This document shows positions 9,368 to 17,800 of a stretch of 64,000 nucleotides of DNA, piece after piece. Origin of the DNA: Microbacterium proteolyticum (GTDB lineage: Bacteria; Actinomycetota; Actinomycetes; Actinomycetales; Microbacteriaceae); NCBI RefSeq assembly GCF_014192415.1, contig NZ_JACHXY010000003.1, forward strand, positions 432,227 to 496,226, read 5' to 3'. The notes under the pieces were generated by a model. It was not told the origin of the DNA, ran no database searches, and saw nothing but the letters and a program-made list of their open reading frames with translations. The position numbers and the translations under genes are program-made. Numbering within the stretch: the stretch's first letter is position 1; each line of letters starts with the position of its first letter.

Positions 9368-9432
9368 GAGAAACGCCCTGCCGTGGAGGACACGCCTCGT
9401 CACGCCGTTTCTTCCCGCAGATCCCGTTTCTC
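9368..9432 (-). repeat. 65-bp dyad repeat, copy A (minus orientation)
   Basis: Exactly 65 bp. Read on the minus strand it starts GAGAAACG, has AGAAAC at positions 21-26 and the core GACGAGGCG, and ends GCGTTTCTC. One half-site is damaged (GTGTCC instead of GTTTCY at 40-45). It lies in the 497-bp gene-free stretch 9250-9746 between the converging DUF305 gene and ABC permease gene. Confidence 0.9.
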
Positions 9433-9540
9433 AGAGCCACACCGCCGCAACGCACCGTGGCGCACCCGCACATCGCGTCCCTCCGCGCTACCCCCGCGCC
9501 CACCGTGGCCCACCCCGCGCCGGCACCCCCGCACCCCACC

Positions 9541-9605
9541 GAGAAACGCCTTCCCGCGGAAGAAACGCCTCGTCACGCCGTTTCTCCCCGCCAATCGCGT
9601 TTCTC
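9541..9605 (-). repeat. 65-bp dyad repeat, copy B (minus orientation)
   Basis: Exactly 65 bp, 173 bp from copy A and in the same orientation. All four half-sites are intact: AGAAAC at 2 and 21, GTTTCT at 40 and 59. The core is TGACGAGG. The rest of 9250-9746 holds only low-complexity CAC/CGC-rich sequence and the terminator at 9693-9736. Confidence 0.92.
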
Positions 9606-9692
9606 AGGGCCGCACCACACCACGGCAACGGCACCGCGACACACCCTGCACATCGCGTCTCCCCACGCCGCACCGCCGCAACGACACCTGAA

Positions 9693-9736
9693 ACGCCAAG
9701 GGCGCGGCATCCCCTCGGATGCCGCGCCCTTGGCGT
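9693..9736 (-). terminator. Strong hairpin terminator of the sugar transporter operon
   Basis: A perfect 18-bp inverted repeat (9693-9710 with 9719-9736) around an 8-base loop, with ATGCC/GGCAT in the upper stem. It starts 10 bases beyond the stop codon of the last permease gene. Confidence 0.85.
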
Positions 9737-9746
9737 GTGGTCGGGC

Positions 9747-10724
9747 TCAGCCCTTCGTCGCGCCCGCCAGCAGGCCACGCACGAAGAAGCGCTGCAGCAG
9801 GAAGAAGACGATCAGCGGAACCAGGATCGAGATGAACGTTCCCGCGGACTGCAGGAACCACTGGTCGCCCCACGTACCCGACAGCGAGTTGAGCGATTGC
9901 GTCAATGGCAGAGAGGACGATGGCGCGAAGATCGTCGCCACCAGAAGGTCGTTCCACACCCAGATGAACTCCAGCACCGCGAAAGACGCCAGGGCAGGAG
10001 CTGCGAGCGGAAGGATCAGGCGGAAGAAGATCTGCCCGTGTCCGGCGCCGTCCACGCGCGCGGCCTCGATGACCTCGGCGGGGATCTCGGCGATGAAGTT
10101 GTGCAGCAGGAAGATGGCCAGCGGCATCGCGAAGATCACGTGCGCGATCCACACGGTGGCGAAGCTGTGCTCCACGCCGCGCAGGTCGAAGCCCGGGAAG
10201 ATCGTGACCTCATTGATCGTCAACCCTCGCGAGAACAGACTCAGCAGCGGCACGAGGGCCATCTGCAGCGGCACGATCTGCAGCGCGAAGATGAAGATGA
10301 AGAAGAAGTTGCGGCCCTTGAAGTCGATCCACGCGAAGGCGTACGCGATGAGCGAAGCGATCGCGAGGGCGAAGAGCACGACGGGGATCGTGATGGCCAG
10401 CGAGTTCAGGAACGACTGGGCCAGCGTCAGAGCCGTGCCGCCGGAGGTGAGCGCCAGGCGGTAGTTCTCCAGAGTGAACGACGGATCGGTGAACACCGTC
10501 CACCAACCGGTCGACTGGGTGTCGGATCCGGGGCGGAAAGACGTCAGGAACAGACCGAACGTCGGGATCGTCCAGAAGAACGCGATCGCGATCGCCGCGA
10601 TCGTGGCGCCCTTGGAGGTCAGGCGCCTGCGCGCCATGGCCTCGTGCTTGCGTGTGTCGCGGGCGACCTGACGGGCGGTTCGGGTGTCGGTGGTGGGTTC
10701 GAGCACCACGGTGGAGGTGGTCAT
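9747..10724 (-). CDS. Sugar ABC transporter permease, MalG type
   Basis: A 325-residue inner-membrane protein with six helices. It carries the cytoplasmic EAA loop EVIEAARVDGAGHGQIFFRL, which contacts the ATPase. Family: binding-protein-dependent carbohydrate permease (MalG/AglG-like). Its ATG overlaps the stop of the preceding permease gene by four bases (ATGA), indicating translational coupling. The N-terminal 50 residues are hydrophilic and longer than in E. coli MalG. No ATP-binding subunit is encoded here; actinobacteria often use a shared MsiK-type ATPase encoded elsewhere. Confidence 0.95.
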   Translation of the reverse strand: MTTSTVVLEPTTDTRTARQVARDTRKHEAMARRRLTSKGATIAAIAIAFFWTIPTFGLFLTSFRPGSDTQSTGWWTVFTDPSFTLENYRLALTSGGTALTLAQSFLNSLAITIPVVLFALAIASLIAYAFAWIDFKGRNFFFIFIFALQIVPLQMALVPLLSLFSRGLTINEVTIFPGFDLRGVEHSFATVWIAHVIFAMPLAIFLLHNFIAEIPAEVIEAARVDGAGHGQIFFRLILPLAAPALASFAVLEFIWVWNDLLVATIFAPSSSLPLTQSLNSLSGTWGDQWFLQSAGTFISILVPLIVFFLLQRFFVRGLLAGATKG

Positions 10725-12073
10725 CGCACTTCCCTCTGCTTCCGGATCTGGCGCACGTTGAAGATGATCAGCGGCAACACGAAGACGAACAGCACGACCG
10801 CCAGCGCCGCGGAGTGCCCGTAGCTCTGGAAGCGCTGCTGCTGGTTGACCATCTCGAAGGCGAGGACGGTCGAGTCGTTACGACCGCCGGTCATCACGGC
10901 GACGATGTCGTAGATCTTCAACGCACCGATGGCGATGGTGGTGAGCACCACGATGAGCGACGAGCGGATGCCGGGGACGGTGACGTTGATGAACCGCTCC
11001 CACGCGCTCGCGCCGTCGAGTTCGGCGGCCTCGTTCTGCTCCGGCGGGACGGCCTTGATGGCCGCCGACAGGATGACCATCGCCAGCCCCGTCTGGCTCC
11101 AGATGAACACGACGACCAGCAGCAGCGTGTTGACCAACGGCGCGGCCGACAGCCACGAGATCGGTTGCCCCCCGAAGGAGGTGACGATGGCGTTCAGGAT
11201 GCCGATCTGATCGCCCTGGCGGAAGTCGTAGACGAACTTCCAGATGATGCCGGCGCCCACGAACGAGATCGCGAAGGGCATGAAGATCAGGACCTTGAGG
11301 TACTTCTCCCCCGCCGCGCGGTCGATGAAGACGGCGTAGGCCAGGCCGATGGCCGTGGCGATCGTCGGCGCGAGCAGGACCCAGATGAGCGTGTTGATGA
11401 CCGACCAGAAGCCCTCGGGGTTCGTGAAGGTCCAGATGTAGTTCTCGAGACCGACGAAGTTCTCTCCCGTCTTGTCGAAGAACGACTGGAAGAAGGTCGT
11501 GATCGCCGGGTACACCAATCCGAGCAGCAGCAGGATCGCGGCCGGAGCGGCGAACAGGATGAGCTGGAACAGGTAGCCCGCGCCCTGGCGGGAGCGGTAG
11601 TCGGCATAGAAGAGGATCGCGCCGAGGATGATCGCGATGCCGAGCACGTAGATGACGGCGTTCTGGTAGGGCCGCAGGAGCATGAAGGCCAGGACGGGGA
11701 TGACGAAGCACGCCGCCAACCGCAGCCAGAAGTAGCCTTTGCCCGCGCGCGGTGCGTACTCGATGAGCAGCAGCAGGAGGCCCACCACGGCAGCGAACAC
11801 CACGAGCACGAGGGGGATCTGCGCGATCGGACTCAGTCCGCCGAGCCAGATGAAGAAGCTGTTGAGCGAGAAGCCCAGCGTGGTCGGCCTGGTCTCGACC
11901 GGCGCCCGCGTCACCATGAAGAGGAAAAGGGCCACCGCGAGGATGAGGCCCACGAGGACCACGAGCAGCGTGGTGCGATGCGTGGCCGCGGAACCGCGTG
12001 ACGCGGGCTTGCCCCGGCCAGTCGGCGGTGGTGACGCCTTCGGCGTCGTCTCCGCGTTCTTGATATCGGTCAT
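10721..12073 (-). CDS. Sugar ABC transporter permease, MalF type, with extra N-terminal membrane segments
   Basis: A 450-residue protein. The C-terminal ~300 residues are a standard MalF-like permease with the EAA motif EAAELDGASAWERFINVTVP. The N-terminal 150 residues add about four hydrophobic segments, as E. coli MalF does with its extra helices, although the sequence differs. The ATG at 12073 follows a strong ribosome site (GGGAGGGACGTC); the frame extends 18 bases further up without support. It lies between the binding-protein gene (stop 12200) and the MalG-type gene, in one operon. Confidence 0.95.
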   Translation of the reverse strand: MTDIKNAETTPKASPPPTGRGKPASRGSAATHRTTLLVVLVGLILAVALFLFMVTRAPVETRPTTLGFSLNSFFIWLGGLSPIAQIPLVLVVFAAVVGLLLLLIEYAPRAGKGYFWLRLAACFVIPVLAFMLLRPYQNAVIYVLGIAIILGAILFYADYRSRQGAGYLFQLILFAAPAAILLLLGLVYPAITTFFQSFFDKTGENFVGLENYIWTFTNPEGFWSVINTLIWVLLAPTIATAIGLAYAVFIDRAAGEKYLKVLIFMPFAISFVGAGIIWKFVYDFRQGDQIGILNAIVTSFGGQPISWLSAAPLVNTLLLVVVFIWSQTGLAMVILSAAIKAVPPEQNEAAELDGASAWERFINVTVPGIRSSLIVVLTTIAIGALKIYDIVAVMTGGRNDSTVLAFEMVNQQQRFQSYGHSAALAVVLFVFVLPLIIFNVRQIRKQREVR

Positions 12074-12199
12074 GACGTCCCTCCCGAACACGCCTTCGTG
12101 CTCATCGATGAGTGCCCGTGTGGTGCGTGGGGCGGATTACGAGTATGGACCGTATGGGCCGCCCGCGTCGCGGGCGGCCCATCGGTTCGTCGGTTTCGA

Positions 12200-13531
12200 C
12201 TAGTTGTCGTAACCGGCCTGGATGTCGCTGAGCACCTGGTCGGTCGGCGTGCCGTCGATCCAGCTCACCATGCCCTTCCAGAACGAGCCCGAGCCGACGG
12301 TGGCCGGCATGAGGTCGGATGCGTCGAAGCGGACGGTGGTGTTCGGGTCCTGCAGCGTCTGCATCGCCTCGGTGAGGAACTCGCTGGACGCGAGCGAGGG
12401 GTCTGCGCCCTTGTTGGCGGAGATGACGCCGCCGAGCTTGACGCGGGCGTCGGCGAACTCGGGCGACGACATGTACTCGACGACCTTCTGCACGCTCTCG
12501 TCCTCGGAGAAGGCCGCGACGAACTCGCCGCCACCCTCGACCGCGAGCTCGCCCTCGGTGACGCCCGGGGTCAGGAACGCGTAGACGTCTCCATCGGGAG
12601 CGATCGTCGGGGTCTCACCGGCAGCGTTGGTGACCGTCAGGAAGTTGGCCGAGAGGAACGACGCCTGGTGCGTCATCGGGCAGCTGCCGTCGGCGACCTT
12701 GGCGGCGACGTCGGCGAAGGCGGTCGAGTTGATGCTGCTGACGTCGCCGAAGCCGGCGTTGACGTACGACGGGTTGAGGAGGATGTCGCCCACCGCGTCG
12801 AAGGCCGCCTTGATCTGCGGGTCGGTGAACTTGACCTCGTTGGCGACCCACTGGTCGTAGACGTCGGGGCCCGAGAGACGCAGCACCATGTCTTCGACCC
12901 AGTCGGTTCCGGGCCAGCCCGAAGCGGCGTCGGAGGCGAAGCCGGCGCACCACGGGGCGGCGCCGGTCTTCTGCTGGATGGTCGCGGTGAGCGTCATGAG
13001 CTCGTCGAGAGTCTTGGGAACCTCGACACCCCACTCGGCGAACTTCGCCGGCGAGTACCACACGTAGCCCTTGAGGTTGGCGAGCATCGGGGCGGAGTAG
13101 AACGTGCCGTCCTCGGTGCCGTAGGACTTCCAGTCCTCGCCCCAGTACTCGTCGACGTTCGACGAGACGGCGTCGGAGGCTGCCTGAACCTCGCCGGTGC
13201 CGATGAGGGTCTTCAACAGGCCCGGCTGCGGGACGATGGCGATGTCGGGGGCGTCGCCACCCGACACCTTCGTGACGATGTTGCCCTCGAAGCTCTTGTC
13301 GCCGGTGTACACGACCTCGATGCCCGTGTCCTGCGTGAACTGCGCGAACGTCTCGTTCAGCGCATCGGCCTCCGTGCCGGTGATTCCGCCGGAGATGCGG
13401 ACCGTGGTCGCGCCCCCGCTCGATCCGCTCGTGCCGCCGCTGTCGCCTTCGGCGCAGCCCGCGAGAGCGATCGCACCGACCGCCAGCAGCCCGACGGGCG
13501 CCAGCAGGCGAGTCCGCTGTGACATACCCAT
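12200..13531 (-). CDS. Sugar ABC transporter substrate-binding lipoprotein
   Basis: A 443-residue extracellular binding protein of the MalE/AglE type. The N-terminus has a signal peptide ending in a lipobox (LAGC, cysteine near residue 25), followed by a Gly/Ser-rich spacer. The ATG at 13531 is 7 bases after AGGAG; a second ATG at 13525 is possible. It is first in the operon and highest expressed by position. The sugar is probably an oligosaccharide or alpha-glucoside, judged only from family resemblance. The promoter region, shared with the divergent LacI gene, contains two GGAACC-type palindromes. Confidence 0.93.
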   Translation of the reverse strand: MGMSQRTRLLAPVGLLAVGAIALAGCAEGDSGGTSGSSGGATTVRISGGITGTEADALNETFAQFTQDTGIEVVYTGDKSFEGNIVTKVSGGDAPDIAIVPQPGLLKTLIGTGEVQAASDAVSSNVDEYWGEDWKSYGTEDGTFYSAPMLANLKGYVWYSPAKFAEWGVEVPKTLDELMTLTATIQQKTGAAPWCAGFASDAASGWPGTDWVEDMVLRLSGPDVYDQWVANEVKFTDPQIKAAFDAVGDILLNPSYVNAGFGDVSSINSTAFADVAAKVADGSCPMTHQASFLSANFLTVTNAAGETPTIAPDGDVYAFLTPGVTEGELAVEGGGEFVAAFSEDESVQKVVEYMSSPEFADARVKLGGVISANKGADPSLASSEFLTEAMQTLQDPNTTVRFDASDLMPATVGSGSFWKGMVSWIDGTPTDQVLSDIQAGYDN

Positions 13532-13575
13532 GTGGTCTCTCCTCTTTGAGTTCTGTGGTGCACCGGATCCAGTGA

Positions 13576-13587
13576 GGAACCGATTCC
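13576..13587. promoter_or_regulatory. LacI-type operator O1
   Basis: GGAACCGATTCC is a 12-bp near-palindrome 45 bp upstream of the binding-protein start. Its left half matches the perfect palindrome at 13686. Central CG and flanking inverted half-sites are typical of LacI/GalR operators. Confidence 0.65.
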
Positions 13588-13685
13588 AGGCAACCGTAGA
13601 GGCAATTCACAAGACTCGCAACCAGCGTCAGGTCACGAACGGATAACTGGCGAATTCACGGGGTCCACCTGGTGCACGAGCCCCG

Positions 13686-13697
13686 GGAACCGGTTCC
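13686..13697. promoter_or_regulatory. LacI-type operator O2 (perfect palindrome)
   Basis: GGAACCGGTTCC is a perfect 12-bp palindrome 72 bp upstream of the lacI-type start. It is exactly 110 bp from O1, between the two divergent genes. The likely ligand is the regulator encoded at 13769. Confidence 0.7.
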
Positions 13698-13768
13698 ACT
13701 TTTCTCGGATGTTGGATACTCTTCTCGACGTCGACACGGACGTCGACCCATCACGAGGAAGACCACGC

Positions 13769-14779
13769 ATGAGCGGAATCGCTGAGGTGGCACGTCTGGC
13801 AGGCGTGTCCAAGTCGACCGCCAGCCGCGCCCTCACGGGCGGCGGGTACGTCTCCGACGGCACCCGCCGACGGGTCGCCGACGCGGCGGCATCCCTGGGA
13901 TACGTCCCCTCGACGAGCGCGGTGAGCCTGGCCACCGGCCGCACGCGAACAATCGCGCTGATCGTGCCCAAGGTGAACCGGTGGTACTTCGGGGCGATCG
14001 TCGAGGGGGTCGAGCGCACCCTCATCCCGCTCGGCTACGACGTCACCCTGTACGTCGCCGAACCCGGCTCGAACGATCGGGAGAGCCTGTACTCGACGTA
14101 CCTCGCGCGAAAGCGCTTCGACGGCATCATCGCCGTCGCCCTCGAGCCCGACGACGCCGATCTCGAACGCCTGGCGAACATCGGCAAGCCCGTGGTCAGC
14201 ATCGGCAACGCCCTCTCCGGCGTCCCCACGCTCGGGCTCGACAACATCGCCATCACGCGCATCATCACGCAGCACCTGATCGCCCTCGGTCACACCGACA
14301 TCGCCTTCGTGGGCAGTACGCCCCGCTCCGATGCTCCGGCGAAAGACGTCGACGAGCGCTCGATCGGCTACCGTAACGCGATGAACGACCACGGTCTCGC
14401 CGTGCGCATCCGCGACGTCCCCTCCACCCTCACCATCACCGACGCCTATGCCGCGGCGGCCTCGTTCCTCGCCGATGCGGCCTCGCGCCCGACGGGAGTG
14501 GTCGCCGCGTGCGACGAGGTCGCGATCGGCGTGATCATCGCGGCACGACGGATGGGCATCTCGGTGCCGACCGAACTCAGCGTCGTCGGAATCGACGGGC
14601 ACGACTACGCCGAGATGTTCTCCCTCACCACCGTCGAGCAGTTCCCCCTCGCTCAGGGCATCGAAGCGACGCGCATCCTCGTCTCGATGATCGAGGGCAC
14701 CGGCGAGGCGCCACGACGCACCGATGCCGAGACGCGGTTGGTCGTGCGCGCGTCCACCGCTCCCCCGCGCTCCGCGTGA
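13769..14779 (+). CDS. LacI-family transcriptional regulator of the sugar transporter
   Basis: A 336-residue protein. Residues 1-50 form the LacI helix-turn-helix and hinge (IAEVARLAGVSKSTASRAL). A periplasmic-binding-protein-like sugar-sensing domain follows from about residue 60. The ATG at 13769 lies 8 bases after GAGGAAG; an in-frame extension to 13709 lacks a ribosome site and runs into the operator region. It is divergent from the ABC importer operon and should repress it until the sugar is present, also controlling itself. Confidence 0.95.
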   Translation: MSGIAEVARLAGVSKSTASRALTGGGYVSDGTRRRVADAAASLGYVPSTSAVSLATGRTRTIALIVPKVNRWYFGAIVEGVERTLIPLGYDVTLYVAEPGSNDRESLYSTYLARKRFDGIIAVALEPDDADLERLANIGKPVVSIGNALSGVPTLGLDNIAITRIITQHLIALGHTDIAFVGSTPRSDAPAKDVDERSIGYRNAMNDHGLAVRIRDVPSTLTITDAYAAAASFLADAASRPTGVVAACDEVAIGVIIAARRMGISVPTELSVVGIDGHDYAEMFSLTTVEQFPLAQGIEATRILVSMIEGTGEAPRRTDAETRLVVRASTAPPRSA

Positions 14780-14794
14780 GACCACGGCGGCACA

Positions 14795-14810
14795 GGATGC
14801 CATGGCATCC
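14795..14810. repeat. 16-bp perfect palindrome
   Basis: GGATGCCATGGCATCC follows the LacI stop by 15 bases. It is the core of the longer palindrome 36 bp downstream, so the two are copies of one element. Confidence 0.6.
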
Positions 14811-14830
14811 AGGGCCCCGATCCTCGACGA

Positions 14831-14860
14831 AAGCCCCGGATGCCATGGCATCCGGGGCTT
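14831..14860. terminator. 30-bp perfect palindrome, two-way terminator
   Basis: Each strand reads AAGCCCCGGATGCCA followed by its exact complement, with no spacer; in RNA it would fold with a tight CATG-type loop. Each orientation starts with AA and ends with TT. It sits between the ends of the converging LacI and nuclease genes, as expected of a bidirectional terminator. Confidence 0.8.
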
Positions 14861-14875
14861 CCGTGTCGTTACGGG

Positions 14876-17800
14876 TCAGCCGCTCTGGCGAACCGAGCGA
14901 CGACGTGCGATCACGCCGAGCCCGAGCAGCGCGAGCGCGGTGAGCACGCCGGCACCCATCCAGCCCGAGTCGGCACCCGTCGTGGGGAGGGACCCGCCCT
15001 GGCCCGCGTTGCCGCCCTGGCCCGCGCCGACGCCCGAGCCGGAGCCCGTCCCGTCACCGCCGCCGAGGACACCGACCTGGACCGGCACCGTCACGTCGGT
15101 GCCGCTGGGCTGCGCGGTGAGCTGTAGCGAGAGCACCCCTGCGGCATCAGCCGGGACGCCGACGGTGACCGCCGCCGCCCCGTTCACGACGGGGAACTCG
15201 ACCGGTTGACCCTGCGCACCCGAAGCCCACGCCGCGGCCAGCGACGTGTTCGCCGGCGCACCGAGCGAGGTGAGGTCGAGGTTCGAGACGGCGAGCGTGA
15301 CGTCGCCGCCGGGCACGACCTCGGCGGATGCGCCCGAGACCTGCACCGCGCGGGCGGTGAAGTCGGGGGTGAGGCCGGGGTTGGCCTCCAGGTAGTCGAT
15401 CCACCCGTCGCGGTCGATGAGGCCGGAGTCCCGTGTATCCGCCCCCTGGCCGAGCACGGAGAACGCGTCGCCGCCCTGCAGCAGGAAGCTGAACGAGCCG
15501 ACACGGTACTGCGCCGCCGGGTCGACGGCCACCCCGTCGATCCAGATGCCGGTGATGCGTTGACCGGCACCGCGCGAGACGTCGTAGGTCACCCGGACGT
15601 TCTCGGACACGCCGAGGGCCAGGTCGCGGTCGCGACCGGCGGTGTCGCCCCACTGCTGTTCCAGGGCTCGGCGCAGCTGGTCGCCGGTGAGGGTCGTGGT
15701 CCACAGATTGTTCACGAACGGCAGCACGGCATTGGCCTCGGCCAGTGTGATGACCCCGTCGCCGGCGTAGAGGAGCTCGGCGCGCAGGCCGCCCGGGTTG
15801 ACCAGGGCGATCTCCGCCCCGCCTCGGGTGGGGTCGGCGAGGGTGTCGCGCAGCGCGTCGGCGACCAGGCCACCGAGCGCGGACTGCTTCGAACGGTCGT
15901 CGCGCTGGCCTCCGGTGTAGACACCGTCGACGTACGAGCCGCCGCGGAATGCGGTGGTGATGTCGGCCGTGACCGATCCGACCGGCTGGGCGCCGACCCG
16001 GTCGGCCTCGGCGCGGGCGAGCTTCACGATGCGGTCGACCTCGGCGACCCGCGGGTACGTGGCGATCAGCTCGCTGTCCAGAGCGGCGCTGTTCGCGGCG
16101 GTCTGCGCGGGGTTGTCCGGCACGGTCGCCGCGGCGAGGCGGGCGACGTTGCGGGCCGAGTAGTCGACCACGTCGCCGTTCTCGCTGTCGACGGTCAGCA
16201 CGATCTCGCCGATGTTCTCGCCGTAGCTGCCGGTCTGCACGATCGGGCGCGTACCGTCGGCGCCGGGGATCGGAGCGTTCCACGCGTACTTCTGGTGGGT
16301 GTGACCGGTGAAGATCGCGTCCACCGCGGCATCCGTCTCGTTGACGATGGTGGCGAAAGCACCGCCGGCGGCGACGGCCTCCTCGATCGTCTCGCTCGTG
16401 GAGTCGCCTTCGGCGGCGCCCTCGTGGTACTCGGCCACGATGACGTCGACCTGGTCCTCGATCTCGGCGACGACGCGGTTCACCTCGGCGACGGGCTCCC
16501 GGAACTCGATTCCCTCGATACCGCCGGGAGAGACGAGCTGAGACGTCTCCTGCGTGACGGCACCGATGACGCCCACGCGCACCCCGTCGACCTCGAAGAT
16601 CGCGTACTCGTCGAGCAGCGGCTGCCCGTCCTTGTAGACGTTCGCGGCGAGGTACGGGAAGTCAGCGGAGTCGGAGACCCGACCCGTGAGGTCGCCCGCG
16701 CCCTTGTCGAACTCGTGGTTTCCCGTGGCGGATGCCGCGAGCTCGAGCGCGTTCAGCACCTCGATGGTCGGCTCGTCGTCGAAGTACGCCGAGGCGAAGA
16801 GCGAGGCGCCGATGTTGTCGCCGTTGGAGAGGAACAGCGTGTTGTCCTCACCGGCTTCCGCGCGCAACCGCTCGATGGTGCCGGCGAACTTCACCGTGTT
16901 GGCGTCGATACGGCCGTGGAAGTCGTTGATGCCGAGCAGGGTGATGTCCGTCGTCGGGGCGCCGAGGTCGAGGCCCACGATCACGGGGTCGTGGTCGCTG
17001 GAGCGATACGGCGTGGCTTCGTAGAAGTTCCGTACGTTGTAGTTGAAGCGGCTGTACTCCAGGGCGAGCGCCTCGACGGCGTTGATGTTCCAGATGTCGG
17101 TGCCGGTGACCAGTTCGCGAGCCGACGGCGAGGCCAGCACGTGGTCGAGGGAGCCCGACTGACCGCTGAACGAGTACGAGTATTTGCCCGTGCCCGCCTC
17201 GAGCGGCTCGAAGCCGAACGAGCGGAGCTTCTCGATCGGGTCCTCCTGCGTGTAGGCGTTGAAGTCGCCGAGCAGGAACACGTCGTCGGTGCCGACCTCG
17301 GCCGAGCGGGTCTTCGCGAAGTTCCCGAGGGCCTCCGCCTGACGCACGCGGTCGCCGTTGAAGGCACCCTGGATGCCGTTGGCGTTGTCGCCGGTGGCCG
17401 CGGGGCGACTGTCGCCCTTGGACTTGAAGTGGTTCACGATCGCGAGGATCTTGGCATCCGGAGTCTCCACCGGGGCGAAGGCCTGCGCGAGCGGCTGACG
17501 GGCGTTACGGAACGCCGGGTCGTCGAGGATGACGCTGTCGCCCGAGGGCGCGACCACGTCCTTCTTGTAGATGAACGCCGTGCGGATGACGTCTTCGGAT
17601 GCCGGGAGGACGGCCGGCGACGGGACGAAGGCCCACTGCGCCGAGCCCAGGGCCGCGTTCAGCGCGTCGACGAGGGTCGACAGTGCGGCATCCCGGTTCT
17701 TGCCGAACGCGGCGGAGTTCTCGATCTCCTCGAGCGAGACGACGTCGGCGCCGAGTCCGTTGACGGCGGCGACGATCTTGTCCTGCTGGCGCTGCAGGTT

